Assembly (NCBI GenBank): GCA_902494245.1
Contig: CABUSR010000004.1
Coordinates: 1 to 64,000 of the forward strand
DNA: 64,000 nt
Source of the DNA: an uncultured Collinsella sp.
GTDB taxonomy: Bacteria > Actinomycetota > Coriobacteriia > Coriobacteriales > Coriobacteriaceae
Direction of reading: 5' to 3'
The notes under the pieces were generated by a model. It worked only from the letters and a program-made list of their open reading frames with translations. It ran no database searches and was not told the DNA's origin. A program made the translations under genes and the position numbers. How positions within the stretch are numbered: the first letter of the stretch is position 1; each line of letters begins with the position of its first letter. Positions 1 to 7,719 of the stretch are shown piece by piece.

Positions 1-71
1 CCGAGCTCGAAGAGCCCTATGGCCGCCTTCCTGGCCTCGACATCATGCTTCACCCTCAAATCAACACGCAT
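1..71 (-). CDS. Transposase OrfA N-terminus (HTH), truncated by the window edge
   Basis: An ATG at 71-69 opens a reading frame with no stop to the window edge, beginning MRVDLRVKHDVEARKAAIGL. This resembles the start of the helix-turn-helix OrfA of IS3-family transposases, where a basic/acidic helix with KAAIxLFELG precedes the recognition helix. The Shine-Dalgarno GGGAGG lies 8 bases upstream and sits inside the stem of the hairpin at 79-112. Only 24 codons are visible, so the identity is inferred. Confidence 0.5.
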   Translation of the reverse strand, partial: MRVDLRVKHDVEARKAAIGLFEL

Positions 72-78
72 AAAGAAA

Positions 79-112
79 GCCTCCCATTTCTCATGTCCAA
101 GAAATGGGAGGC
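79..112 (-). promoter_or_regulatory. Hairpin masking the transposase Shine-Dalgarno; may also act as a terminator
   Basis: GCCTCCCATTTCT (79-91) pairs perfectly with 100-112 across an 8-base loop. On the minus strand it is followed by TTTCTTTATG, where the ATG is the transposase start. A transcript entering from the upstream moaE-like gene would fold this stem and bury GGGAGG. It could equally terminate the moaE-like transcript. Confidence 0.6.
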
Positions 113-172
113 AGTTCAATCACACGTACCGGTGGGCATTTTTATAAACGAGCCTTCTATCGACGCAAGCCT

Positions 173-592
173 CTACGCCTCGCGCTCGACCTCACTCACG
201 CATTCATTCTTGATGGTGCCAACGAGCGCCTGCAGCGCATCGACCACGTGCGGGCGAATGTCCCCGCCGATGAGCACGAGCATGATGTCGTCGCCTACGG
301 CAAGCTCACCGCTCGCCAGCCACACGCGCACATAGCCGATACCCGGCATCACGCGCGTGGCCTCGATAGCAGCCTGCACCTTCTGAGCATCGAAGCCGAA
401 CACCATGCCGCCCACCTTGTGGCCTGGCGCCACGCCATCGGTCTCGACACCGCGTGCCTCGGACTTGGGCGTCGCGCGCACCACACCGTTATGTGTCAGA
501 TACATACCGCACGCAGGTGCCGACGAATCGGCCTTGGCCTCATGCAGCCAAGCATCCACCGAAGGCATCGTTTTGCCATTCTCTAGCATCAT
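173..592 (-). CDS. MoaE-like protein (molybdopterin synthase large subunit family)
   Basis: 139 aa. MoaE is the catalytic subunit of molybdopterin synthase, which transfers sulfur from MoaD to precursor Z. The stretch VRVWLASGELAVGDDIMLVL matches the MoaE core 'HR-GEL-GD-V-V-V', followed by a helix ending TIKNE, where MoaE has its first catalytic lysine. The usual HR-F motif and the second lysine of PFWKRE are not recognisable. No other molybdenum-cofactor gene is nearby, so the protein may be divergent or have another role. The ATG has a GGGAGA Shine-Dalgarno. It lies 63 bp downstream of the sortase gene and may be co-transcribed with it and purE. Confidence 0.6.
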   Translation of the reverse strand: MMLENGKTMPSVDAWLHEAKADSSAPACGMYLTHNGVVRATPKSEARGVETDGVAPGHKVGGMVFGFDAQKVQAAIEATRVMPGIGYVRVWLASGELAVGDDIMLVLIGGDIRPHVVDALQALVGTIKNECVSEVEREA

Positions 593-655
593 TTCTCCCT
601 TACCAGCATCGAGTAGCCAATTTGGAACGGGGCTTTTTAGCTACTCTCGAACAAT

Positions 656-1654
656 TTATTCCTCGACCGGCGTGAGCACCATGACGGCACGCGTGTTGCT
701 CAGCGATAACGAACGACAGGTCACAAGCGTTACGACCTTAGTTGCCGAGGCGGCGCGGTCGCCCGCATCGCTCGCCACGGCAGAGGCACCGTCGAGCATC
801 TCGGACAGATAGTTCTTGAGCCCGTCGTCGCCCTCAAAATTGGGCGTGCGCGCCTTGGCATACGTGTCCTCGACAACTTTGGTCGCCAGTGGTCGCAGCT
901 TATAGGTGGCGTCGCGCGTGATGTAATACACATACTCTATGCTGTCGAACGTTGCCTGATCGGTCGTATCCGAGATCACGTTGAACATCGACCCGTCATT
1001 CATGTGGTGGCCGTAGATCGTGGTCTGCTGGTCAACCATTCCCGGCGCGGTATCGTCGCTGTCCAAGAAGATCGCACCCGATGCATTGGACGTACCGTCA
1101 AACAGCGTGTTGAGGTATTTGGAGTTGTTATTGGTCTGCACCACGGGATAGTTGATGTTGGTGCCGGGCGCGTAAATCCAACCCACAACCTCGGGATTCG
1201 TCTGGGCAAGTGCATCAAAGTCGATAATCGGCACGCCGCTGGCGTCCTTGTCGCTTATATATTGCTTCTCGATTTTCTGATACGAATCGCTTGCCTGCTT
1301 ATAGCCAATCTGAGCATTAATAAAGATAGCGGCGGCGGCGACAATCAGACCGATACCGATAATGATGAGCAGAATGGGAATGACGGGCCGGCGCTTCTTG
1401 CGCGGCGGTTCGGTGTAATCCGACAGCGCGGCATGCGATGAAGACCGGGGCGGCTTCTTAGCTGCGCTATAAGACGAAGGGCGATACGCAGCCGGCGTAT
1501 CCTGGCGGCGATGGGACGTCGGCGTTACGGAACGCGGCACGCGCTGCTGCTGAGGAGAGGATGTCCGACCCTGCTGTGCCGCACGGGCAGCACCCGGCTT
1601 CGACGGATCGGGAATCTGAGAAGCCTTGAATCGTTTTCCCTGATAGTCGGACAT
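656..1654 (-). CDS. Class B sortase, membrane-anchored transpeptidase
   Basis: 332 aa. Sortases cut a C-terminal sorting signal and attach the protein to the cell wall or to a pilus subunit. The first 90 residues are polar, basic and proline-rich, probably cytoplasmic. One membrane helix follows (about 91-117), then the extracytoplasmic sortase domain. The triad is visible: His216 in TIYGHHM, Cys313 in VTLVTC and Arg322 in NTRAVMV. The spacing and the long insert between strands fit class B. No substrate gene is adjacent. The LPATG protein at 57926-61357 is a possible but unproven substrate, since class B enzymes often prefer other motifs. It lies 35 bp downstream of purE. Confidence 0.88.
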   Translation of the reverse strand: MSDYQGKRFKASQIPDPSKPGAARAAQQGRTSSPQQQRVPRSVTPTSHRRQDTPAAYRPSSYSAAKKPPRSSSHAALSDYTEPPRKKRRPVIPILLIIIGIGLIVAAAAIFINAQIGYKQASDSYQKIEKQYISDKDASGVPIIDFDALAQTNPEVVGWIYAPGTNINYPVVQTNNNSKYLNTLFDGTSNASGAIFLDSDDTAPGMVDQQTTIYGHHMNDGSMFNVISDTTDQATFDSIEYVYYITRDATYKLRPLATKVVEDTYAKARTPNFEGDDGLKNYLSEMLDGASAVASDAGDRAASATKVVTLVTCRSLSLSNTRAVMVLTPVEE

Positions 1655-1689
1655 GGCTCTCCTTATACTGCGGTGAAACGGCGGAACGC

Positions 1690-2154
1690 CTAGGCGTCGG
1701 CCATCTCCTGCTTCATCTTCTCAATAACCTTGCGATACTCGGGGTCGCAGGCGCCCAGAATCTGCGTGGCGTAGATGGCGGCGTTCTTGGCACCGTTGAT
1801 GGCAACGCAGGCCACGGGCACACCCGAAGGCATCTGCACCATCGACAGCAGCGAATCCATGCCGCCCAGGTCACTCGTCTTCATAGGCACACCGATAACC
1901 GGCAGCGGCGTAAAGGCAGCCACGACACCGCCCAGGTGAGCAGCCTTGCCGGCGGCGGCGATAATCACTTTGATACCGCGATCGGCAGCAGTCGAAGCCC
2001 ACTCGTGGACCTTCGCCGGCGTGCGGTGTGCGCTCGCAATGACAAGCTCATAGGGCACGCCCAGTGCCTCGAGCTCGGCGGTGCAACCTTCCATAACGCC
2101 CAGATCGGACTTGGAGCCCATGATGATCCCGACAACCGGCTTTTGATCTGCCAT
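1690..2154 (-). CDS. purE: N5-carboxyaminoimidazole ribonucleotide mutase PurE
   Basis: 154 aa, the normal length for class I PurE. It converts N5-CAIR to CAIR in purine synthesis in the cytoplasm. The family signature is clear: GIIMGSKSDL near the N-terminus, the SAHRTP motif with the catalytic His, and AAAGKAAHLGGVVAAFT. The ATG at 2154 has AGGAGG nine bases upstream; a TTG two codons earlier is too close to that site. A purK partner is not in this window. Other purine genes here (purD, purA, purB) are scattered. Confidence 0.95.
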   Translation of the reverse strand: MADQKPVVGIIMGSKSDLGVMEGCTAELEALGVPYELVIASAHRTPAKVHEWASTAADRGIKVIIAAAGKAAHLGGVVAAFTPLPVIGVPMKTSDLGGMDSLLSMVQMPSGVPVACVAINGAKNAAIYATQILGACDPEYRKVIEKMKQEMADA

Positions 2155-2217
2155 AAACAAAGACCTCCTGTTGAGAGCGGTGACGCGGCGGATCCGCGAC
2201 CCTTAACTACTGAGAGT

Positions 2218-2223
2218 AGTATA
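2218..2223 (-). promoter_or_regulatory. Probable -10 element of the purE promoter
   Basis: TATACT on the minus strand, 64 bases before the purE start. No convincing -35 is seen at 17 bases upstream. The rest of 2224-2429 is GC-rich sequence without a gene I can support. Confidence 0.35.
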
Positions 2224-2429
2224 GCTGCTCCCGTCCCTGCGGTCCCCGGGTGCCCCGCGGCGGGCTGGGTTTTTATCTTCGCTCCCCTTGCTTCGCAAAG
2301 TCGTTCAGATAAAGCCTGGCCCGCCCGCGAAGCGCCCTGCGACCTACCGGGAATTGCCATGACGTGCGTTGGCTGATGAATTGGAAGGAAAGGTCAACGG
2401 AGACTGAAGGCAATTGGTTCAGCGAAAAA

Positions 2430-2454
2430 CCCTGACGAATCTAATTCGTCAGGG
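2430..2454 (-). terminator. Rho-independent terminator after the toxin gene
   Basis: On the minus strand CCCTGACGAAT pairs perfectly with its complement over a 3-base loop and is followed by TTTTTCGCTG. It lies 36 bp after the toxin stop codon. Confidence 0.85.
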
Positions 2455-2489
2455 CCCCACCAACGCTCACTCGTCGTTCATCGTTAAAG

Positions 2490-2840
2490 CTAGATATTCT
2501 CTTCCGCCCATTTCTCGAAATCGAGTTCTCGTCTCTGAGCAGTTCGGTAGACTTCCATGTCTTCGCGAGCGCCTACCACTACGATGGCCATCTTTTCTTT
2601 AATTCTGATGAGGCGGTACACGATTCGAATGCCACTTCCCCTGAGCTTGATTTTCATAAAGCCAGTCAAATCCGTACCTGCCTTGTTTCCAAGAGGCTTG
2701 CCGAATCCACCTTCGTTCTGCGGCAATGGGTTCGTTCTGATTTTTTCTATAGCCTTAAGGACGATCTTTCGTTGGGAGCCGTCCAGACGCTTAATATCCT
2801 TGAGAGCATCCGGGTAGAAAGCGACTTCGTACCCACTCAT
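2490..2840 (-). CDS. RelE/ParE-family toxin
   Basis: 116 aa. The N-terminus YEVAFYPDALKDIKRLD, the central LRGSGIRIVYRL and the strand AIVVVGARED follow the RelE/ParE fold (beta-alpha-alpha-beta3). It starts with ATGA overlapping the antitoxin stop, typical for translationally coupled toxin-antitoxin pairs. RelE members cut mRNA on ribosomes and ParE members poison gyrase; the sequence alone does not decide which. It belongs to an AT-richer accessory stretch. Confidence 0.88.
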   Translation of the reverse strand: MSGYEVAFYPDALKDIKRLDGSQRKIVLKAIEKIRTNPLPQNEGGFGKPLGNKAGTDLTGFMKIKLRGSGIRIVYRLIRIKEKMAIVVVGAREDMEVYRTAQRRELDFEKWAEENI

Positions 2841-3157
2841 TCAAACTCGACCTCATCCATCTGATCGAGTTCGTCCTGGCTCACACCCAGCTCTTCCATA
2901 ACATCAGACAGGGAAACAAGCGCATCGTCACTTGCCACAGCCACTCTCTTAAGTGCCAACGTTAACAAGGCGAGGTCCTCCTCCGCTTGCTTCGCTTCCC
3001 TATATTCATCGGGTGTCACAATCACAAACGCTGGCTTGTTGTGTTTGAGAACCACAACTGGATTGTCGTCCCCAACCTTCGAAAATGCAGCCGAGCCCTT
3101 ACCGTGGCTGAAATCGCTAATTGGAACAAGGTTGTCGAGCATCTGCAAAGCAGGCAT
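2837..3157 (-). CDS. Phd/YefM-family antitoxin
   Basis: 106 aa. The N-terminal half (ISDFSHGKGSAAFSKVGDDNPVVVLKHNKPAFVIVTPDEY) is a Phd/YefM DNA-binding fold, with the typical 'P-vV-k-nkP-aVi-s-eey' pattern. The acidic C-terminus would wrap the toxin. The ATG has a strong TAGGAGGT site. The gene lies first in the pair, as usual for autoregulated modules. A palindrome just upstream (3170-3197) is the likely operator. Confidence 0.88.
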   Translation of the reverse strand: MPALQMLDNLVPISDFSHGKGSAAFSKVGDDNPVVVLKHNKPAFVIVTPDEYREAKQAEEDLALLTLALKRVAVASDDALVSLSDVMEELGVSQDELDQMDEVEFE

Positions 3158-3169
3158 ACATACCTCCTA

Positions 3170-3197
3170 AAAATGAATTCTTTTTCGAATTCATTTT
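3170..3197. promoter_or_regulatory. Palindromic operator of the toxin-antitoxin module
   Basis: AAAATGAATTC (3170-3180) and its exact reverse complement (3187-3197) are separated by six bases. The site lies 12 bp before the antitoxin start, overlapping the position expected for its promoter. Autorepression by the Phd-type antitoxin or the complex is the family norm. Confidence 0.6.
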
Positions 3198-3384
3198 ATC
3201 ATTCTTTTTTGCTATATTGTACCACGCAACCGAAACAACCTTTTAGGATACGAATCCGAGCTTAGAATGACTGTTGGCCCTCGCACCGCCCTTGCCTCTT
3301 TTATTACGTCAAGCGGTATACAGCGAAGCAAAATGGCGATCTAAAGTGCGCGGCACTCACCTCGCATCGCTACAAAAAACAAAC

Positions 3385-3412
3385 TGCTCCCCACCCACTC
3401 GGGCAAGGAGCA
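3385..3412 (-). terminator. Possible terminator after the esterase gene
   Basis: On the minus strand TGCTCC and GGAGCA close a GC-rich hairpin followed by GTTTGTTTTTTG, 77 bp after the esterase stop. The loop is long, so support is moderate. Confidence 0.5.
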
Positions 3413-3488
3413 AGCCTCATTTTTAATCAGACTGAGAACCACGAATGCAGAAACACAGGCGACTTCAGTCCCTTATCGCCGAGAGACG

Positions 3489-4556
3489 TTATTGTGCAGC
3501 CATTTCTTTAAGCTTCTCAGCCATCAACAAACACACGTCTTCCGATTGCGGGTACACGCCAAAATGATCGAAGAAACCATGGTCACATCCGGCATATTCG
3601 ATGACCTCGACATCGATTCCTGAAGACCGTAATTTTGTAGCCCATTTTTCATCGGGGATACGAAGCGGATCGTATTCGGATGTCACGATAGTCACCGGGG
3701 GGAAATCAGTGCAGTCCTCAAGCATTAGCGCAGAAATCAACGGGTCATGAGGAGACATTTTTCCGTGTGCACAAAGTTCGACCATCGGGCCGTCCGAATC
3801 GCGAAGATGGTCGATGCGAAAACGCGCAACGTCCTCTTGATCGGCTATCGCAGGAAAATCCTCATATCCCTCGCCCTGTTCGCCCGCAAGGTCGACTTCA
3901 GGATAGATTTCGAAGGCATGGGCTACAGCTCCAGCACCCCTGAGCTGAACACACGCATTAGTAAGGCTTCCTCCCGCAGAGTCGCCGGCGAGCATTATTT
4001 TATGAGGATCGATTCCGAGATCCCCGGCATGCTCGCGCACATAATCAAGAGCAAGAACGCAATCCTCGATCTGCCCGGGAAATGCCGTCTCCGGCGCCAA
4101 GCGGTATTCCGGATAAACCACCACTGCACCAGACTTTTCGGCGATGAACTCGAGCTGATGTTCAAATTGCAGAACATTCCCCGCCATAAACGCGCCGCCA
4201 TGCAGGTAAACTAGCGCTGGACTTGCCTCCTTATGATTTGGTGGCGTCCAGACGAATAAATCTATATAGCGATCGGCCGCCTCCATGAGGATCTCATCGC
4301 GCTGAACCTCACCATCGAGTAGGCGGTATGTCGGCTTATCCGGGCGATGACGCATTCCAATAAGGCTCGTCCAGCTCGGAGACATGCTAACATTCCGCAT
4401 CTTCTTGCGAGATACCTCGAGAATTCGTGGGTCAAGCACATGCTCTCTTTCATCATCAGGAACCGGACGAATTTGAACCTCGAGCCCCCTCTTCTCGGTT
4501 ATAAACGAGCGACCAGAGATGGCGCCAATCAACGCCTCGTCGTATTGTCTACCCAT
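3489..4556 (-). CDS. Alpha/beta-hydrolase, hormone-sensitive-lipase-type esterase
   Basis: 355 aa. An esterase or lipase of the alpha/beta-hydrolase fold-3 group. Visible features are the oxyanion-hole HGG (119-121), the nucleophile motif GDSAGG (191-196, Ser193), and plausible acid and base in EYDPLRIPDE (Asp296) and CDHGFFDHF (His326). There is no signal peptide, so it is probably cytoplasmic. The first 90 residues form a cap-like extension. The start has GAGGGG eight bases upstream. It is divergent from the GntR-type gene, which may control it. The substrate is unknown. Confidence 0.85.
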   Translation of the reverse strand: MGRQYDEALIGAISGRSFITEKRGLEVQIRPVPDDEREHVLDPRILEVSRKKMRNVSMSPSWTSLIGMRHRPDKPTYRLLDGEVQRDEILMEAADRYIDLFVWTPPNHKEASPALVYLHGGAFMAGNVLQFEHQLEFIAEKSGAVVVYPEYRLAPETAFPGQIEDCVLALDYVREHAGDLGIDPHKIMLAGDSAGGSLTNACVQLRGAGAVAHAFEIYPEVDLAGEQGEGYEDFPAIADQEDVARFRIDHLRDSDGPMVELCAHGKMSPHDPLISALMLEDCTDFPPVTIVTSEYDPLRIPDEKWATKLRSSGIDVEVIEYAGCDHGFFDHFGVYPQSEDVCLLMAEKLKEMAAQ

Positions 4557-4680
4557 CTTAAATCCCCTCTCGGCGATAACGCCAAATCGATATTTCCATA
4601 ACTTTTGAGATAACGGCTTATGATGTCCTCAGTTGTCGTATATCTATGTACTAAAGAAACTGAAGACCAAGGGGTCCACC

Positions 4681-5436
4681 ATGCCTGCAGCAAAAGACGA
4701 GCTCACTCAGCCAGAGCTTCTCTATCAGACCGTTGAAAACGATATCCTCAAGAAAATAGTTTCTGGCGAACTCCCCGGCGGCAGTCAGATTCCCACCGAA
4801 ACCGAGCTCTGCAAGCAATACAAAGTAAGCAGGATCACCGTAAGACGCGCCGTACAGAATCTCATTGACCAAAACTTGCTCTACCGCCTGCGAGGCAAGG
4901 GAACATTCGTAAACCCATCGAAGCTCACTCTGAAACGAGGAACAAGCACCATTTTCAATTTGAGCTCCGACCCTCAATACGGCGATAAAACAACCAAGTC
5001 CATCTTGGAAACAGGCTTGATCAAGGCTGATGCCCACATTGCACGGGAGCTCAAAATTGACAACGGAACCGTAGTGCAACGAGTTGCGCGCTTGGTTTAT
5101 ATCGAAAATGCCCCCTGCGCCATCGACACCGTTTATGCAACGCAGGGCACTCTACCCGGACTACTGGAGCTTCTCACAGACAATGCCAGTCTTTTCGACC
5201 TGATCGCCAACCATTACAGCATCGCAACCGGTATTGAGAAGCTCAAAATCACCGCAGGAATAGCGGGGCTCCAAGAAGCAAACCTTCTCGGTTATATCGT
5301 TGGAGCCCCCGTGAGCGTTGTCGAGCACGTCACATATGCCTGCGATGAAATACCGCTCCACTATTCAAAAACCGTTTGGCGAGCAGACGCATCGTCCTTC
5401 GAGTTCAGCATCTCAAAAGATGGACGCCTTCTCTAG
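4681..5436 (+). CDS. GntR/HutC-family transcriptional regulator
   Basis: 251 aa. The N-terminal winged helix (LPGGSQIPTETELCKQYKVSRITVRRAVQNL) is a clear GntR DNA-binding domain. The C-terminal part is a UTRA ligand-binding domain as in HutC/NagR regulators, which sense sugars or sugar phosphates. I chose the ATG at 4681 because AAGGGG precedes it; an upstream in-frame TTG has no such site. The gene is divergent from the esterase and convergent with the PTS genes. Its stop shares the palindromic CTAG with the stop of the IID gene. It probably regulates the PTS, perhaps through the palindrome at 7591-7626 (inference). Confidence 0.85.
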   Translation: MPAAKDELTQPELLYQTVENDILKKIVSGELPGGSQIPTETELCKQYKVSRITVRRAVQNLIDQNLLYRLRGKGTFVNPSKLTLKRGTSTIFNLSSDPQYGDKTTKSILETGLIKADAHIARELKIDNGTVVQRVARLVYIENAPCAIDTVYATQGTLPGLLELLTDNASLFDLIANHYSIATGIEKLKITAGIAGLQEANLLGYIVGAPVSVVEHVTYACDEIPLHYSKTVWRADASSFEFSISKDGRLL

Positions 5437-6293
5437 CCCAAAATCCCCAGGACGCCGAGCACAATACCCGCAGCGAGAATGCCCACAATCTGCCAAATAA
5501 TTTTGACCTGTTTCTTATTGCAAAGACACATGATCCCGAACGCGCAGAGCGGCAAAAGAGCCGGGAATATCCCATCGAGCGTTTCCTGCAACTTAAACGC
5601 GGTGTCGCCGAAGTTAAGAGCGAGCGGAGTGGTAACTGCAACGGTGGTCGCCACCATTCCACCAACTACCATTAGTCCCACAATCGCCAGGCCGGACGTA
5701 ACTTTGTGCATTACATCAGAATCGTTCAGCTTCGAAATCATGCCACTGCCAAGCGAATAACCATACTGAAGCCCAAACCAGCGGATCAGGATCGTTGGGA
5801 CATTATAAAGAAGCAGGAACAGGATTGGGCCGAGCAGACTGCCCGAAAGGCAAAGTCCTGTCACAACGCCCGTCGCAATCATGCGAAGCGTACTGGCAAT
5901 CAGTGAATCTCCAATACCGGAAAGCGGAGCCATAAGCGATGCTTTCATGGCGTTAATTGAGGCGGTGTCAAAGTCCTGATTGTTGGCGTTCTCCTCCTCC
6001 ATGGAGGCCACAATGCCGGCGACCAGAGGATTAAACGTAACTTGAATATTGTAGAACTCAAGATGACGCTTATATGCCTCAATCCGGTCTTCAGGCTTAT
6101 CGTATAACCGCTTGATTACCGGAATCATGTCGTAGCAGAAACCAACGTTCATTTGTCGGTCAAAGCTCCACATGATGTTGAGTGGAAAGCTACGCCAAAA
6201 TAACGCCTTTAAGTCTTTCTTGGTTATTCTCTTATCGGTCGATTTATTTGACTCCGGCGAGAGCTCAAGAACATCATTAGAATTCGTTGTCAT
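5433..6293 (-). CDS. PTS mannose/fructose/sorbose-family IID subunit
   Basis: 286 aa. Membrane component of a mannose-class phosphotransferase system, working with IIC to move the sugar. The segment KKDLKALFWRSFPLNIMWSFDRQMNVGFCYDMIP is the typical IID N-terminus, and several hydrophobic segments follow. The last helix region ends GILGVLGILG. I chose the ATG at 6293 rather than the longer frame because it matches the IID start; it overlaps the IIC stop by 17 bp. Third gene of the IIB-IIC-IID run. Confidence 0.9.
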   Translation of the reverse strand: MTTNSNDVLELSPESNKSTDKRITKKDLKALFWRSFPLNIMWSFDRQMNVGFCYDMIPVIKRLYDKPEDRIEAYKRHLEFYNIQVTFNPLVAGIVASMEEENANNQDFDTASINAMKASLMAPLSGIGDSLIASTLRMIATGVVTGLCLSGSLLGPILFLLLYNVPTILIRWFGLQYGYSLGSGMISKLNDSDVMHKVTSGLAIVGLMVVGGMVATTVAVTTPLALNFGDTAFKLQETLDGIFPALLPLCAFGIMCLCNKKQVKIIWQIVGILAAGIVLGVLGILG

Positions 6294-7053
6294 CGTCAAC
6301 CTCCTTAGCGACCGCCGCACTGGCAGGCATAAAAATGTGAGCCATATTGAGAATCCCAATCAGGATCAGCGAAAACGCCACGATACCGATCGTCGGAATG
6401 TTTAGATAGGCACTCAGCAAGAAGCCTCCAAAGAATAGGAAGCTCAGCTCCTTGGTGGACAGGATTGACATAAGCTGCGCAAATCCAAGCGCGGGCAGAA
6501 TACCCGTTGCGATCGTAAGCCCATTCGTAAGCCAATCAGGAATGGCGTCAATCAGTGCCTGAACAGCATCATTTCCAACGTAAAAAGCCACGCCGCAAAT
6601 CAAGCCAAGCGCAATGATGTAGAGAATTCCATTGGTCCACATAGCGGCTGCAATCGTTTTGGGGTCGTCTTTTTCGGCACCACGATCAGCCCAGACAGCC
6701 ATAGGAGGCGTAACAACGCTATACATAAGGCTGTCAAACATGCCGGCAAGCACCGCAGTGGGCATAGCAATAGTCAGAGCGGTCTCGGGACCCGCACCCA
6801 TAGTAATCGCAAAGGCTGTTCCCAAAACTGAACCAACAATTACGTTGGGCGGCACGGCAGCACCAACCTGCCAGACCCCCATGAACGCGAGTTCGAGCTG
6901 GAAACCAACAATCACGCCAGTCGGAATATCACCCAAAAAAATACCGACAATCGCTCCGAGGACAATCGGCCGCTCGACCATCGCAGTACCGAGTAAATAA
7001 TCCGATTGACCTATCGCAGCGGCAAGACCAACCAGAAAAGCCTGAAGCAGCAT
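6277..7053 (-). CDS. PTS mannose/fructose/sorbose-family IIC subunit
   Basis: 258 aa. Multi-spanning permease component of a mannose-class PTS. The family features include DYLLGTAMVERPIVLGAIVG near the N-terminus and the glycine-rich GFQLELAFMGVWQVGAAVPPNVIVGSVLGTAFA region. Hydrophobic segments run almost throughout, and the tail is acidic (KEVDDDNEF). The start lies 14 bp after the IIB stop. The transported sugar cannot be read from the sequence. Confidence 0.9.
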   Translation of the reverse strand: MLLQAFLVGLAAAIGQSDYLLGTAMVERPIVLGAIVGIFLGDIPTGVIVGFQLELAFMGVWQVGAAVPPNVIVGSVLGTAFAITMGAGPETALTIAMPTAVLAGMFDSLMYSVVTPPMAVWADRGAEKDDPKTIAAAMWTNGILYIIALGLICGVAFYVGNDAVQALIDAIPDWLTNGLTIATGILPALGFAQLMSILSTKELSFLFFGGFLLSAYLNIPTIGIVAFSLILIGILNMAHIFMPASAAVAKEVDDDNEF

Positions 7054-7067
7054 ATTTCTCCCTCTTC

Positions 7068-7544
7068 CTACAAATCAAAACTTGTTACGATGCGTTTTTT
7101 CTCGCTAGCAACCTGCCTTACCTCGAACTCGATTCCATCAGCCATGGCTTTCTTAATTTCATTAATATCGGATTGGGAAAGGCGCACAGCAGGGCCAAGC
7201 TCCTTTACGCTATCCCCCAACGGTCGAGCGCCGCCTAAATTCACAGACGTTATTTTTGGACACGCACGCGCAACTTCACAGGCGTCATGTACATTTCCCG
7301 CAACAACAATTAGCTCGTATTTATCCACCGCGCTTCCGTTAAGGGCCACGATGGAATCTTCTACACTTTTGACAACCAATTTGGCATCAGCGGGTTTTGC
7401 AATTCGCAGCGCTTGAATTCGCTCTTTACTTGCGGCGTACTCATCTGAAACTACAAGAATAGCGTTTGCTTTAAGCGTTGGATACCAAGAGAACACGGTC
7501 TGCCCATGCACTAACCGGCTATCGACGCGACACAGTTTAATCAT
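7068..7544 (-). CDS. PTS mannose/fructose/sorbose-family IIB subunit
   Basis: 158 aa. Cytoplasmic phosphocarrier of the mannose-class PTS. The N-terminal RVDSRLVHGQT carries the phosphorylated histidine of this family. The ATG at 7544 has AAAGGGGC upstream and fits the family start better than the longer frame. This is the first gene of the operon. No IIA protein is encoded in the window, so a IIA must come from elsewhere. The genes are more AT-rich than the neighbouring carB, which suggests acquisition. Confidence 0.9.
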   Translation of the reverse strand: MIKLCRVDSRLVHGQTVFSWYPTLKANAILVVSDEYAASKERIQALRIAKPADAKLVVKSVEDSIVALNGSAVDKYELIVVAGNVHDACEVARACPKITSVNLGGARPLGDSVKELGPAVRLSQSDINEIKKAMADGIEFEVRQVASEKKRIVTSFDL

Positions 7545-7590
7545 TTTGCCCCTTTCTCGACTTGAGCACAGACAATCATCCTTGACTGCT

Positions 7591-7626
7591 AATGGCATAT
7601 TACGTCATATGACGTAATATGCCATT
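7591..7626. promoter_or_regulatory. Perfect 36-bp palindrome upstream of the PTS operon, likely operator
   Basis: The left half aatggcatattacgtcat (7591-7608) is followed directly by its exact reverse complement (7609-7626), with no spacer. It lies 47 bp before the IIB start. The size and position suggest a regulator binding site, with the GntR-type protein at 4681 as the nearest candidate. Confidence 0.6.
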
Positions 7627-7639
7627 ACATAATATCTTG

Positions 7640-7659
7640 AACGGTTGAATATCACCGTT
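7640..7659. promoter_or_regulatory. Second inverted repeat upstream of the PTS operon
   Basis: AACGGT (7640-7645) and ACCGTT (7654-7659) face each other across eight AT-rich bases, 14 bp beyond the 36-bp palindrome. It may be a second regulator site or part of the promoter. Confidence 0.35.
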
Positions 7660-7719
7660 AAATGGTATTTATCTCTAGAAACAAGGGGGGGGGCGCAATC
7701 CGTCTAGACACAGTGCGTC

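Larger units (their letters stand above)
1..118 (-). mobile_element. Left end of an IS3-like insertion sequence (rest lies outside the window)
   Basis: Read on the minus strand, the proposed element begins at position 118 with TGAACTGCCTCCC, an IS3/IS150-style terminus (TG...CTG-CCC...GGACA). It is followed at once by a small HTH-protein start codon. The other end and the rest of the transposase lie beyond position 1, so family assignment rests on the terminus and 24 residues only. Bases beyond 118 would hold the target duplication, which cannot be checked without the other end. Confidence 0.5.

Noticed and set aside
45..586. Plus-strand open frames opposite the moaE-like gene
   Set aside because: No ribosome site, no recognisable protein, and the minus-strand genes explain the sequence.
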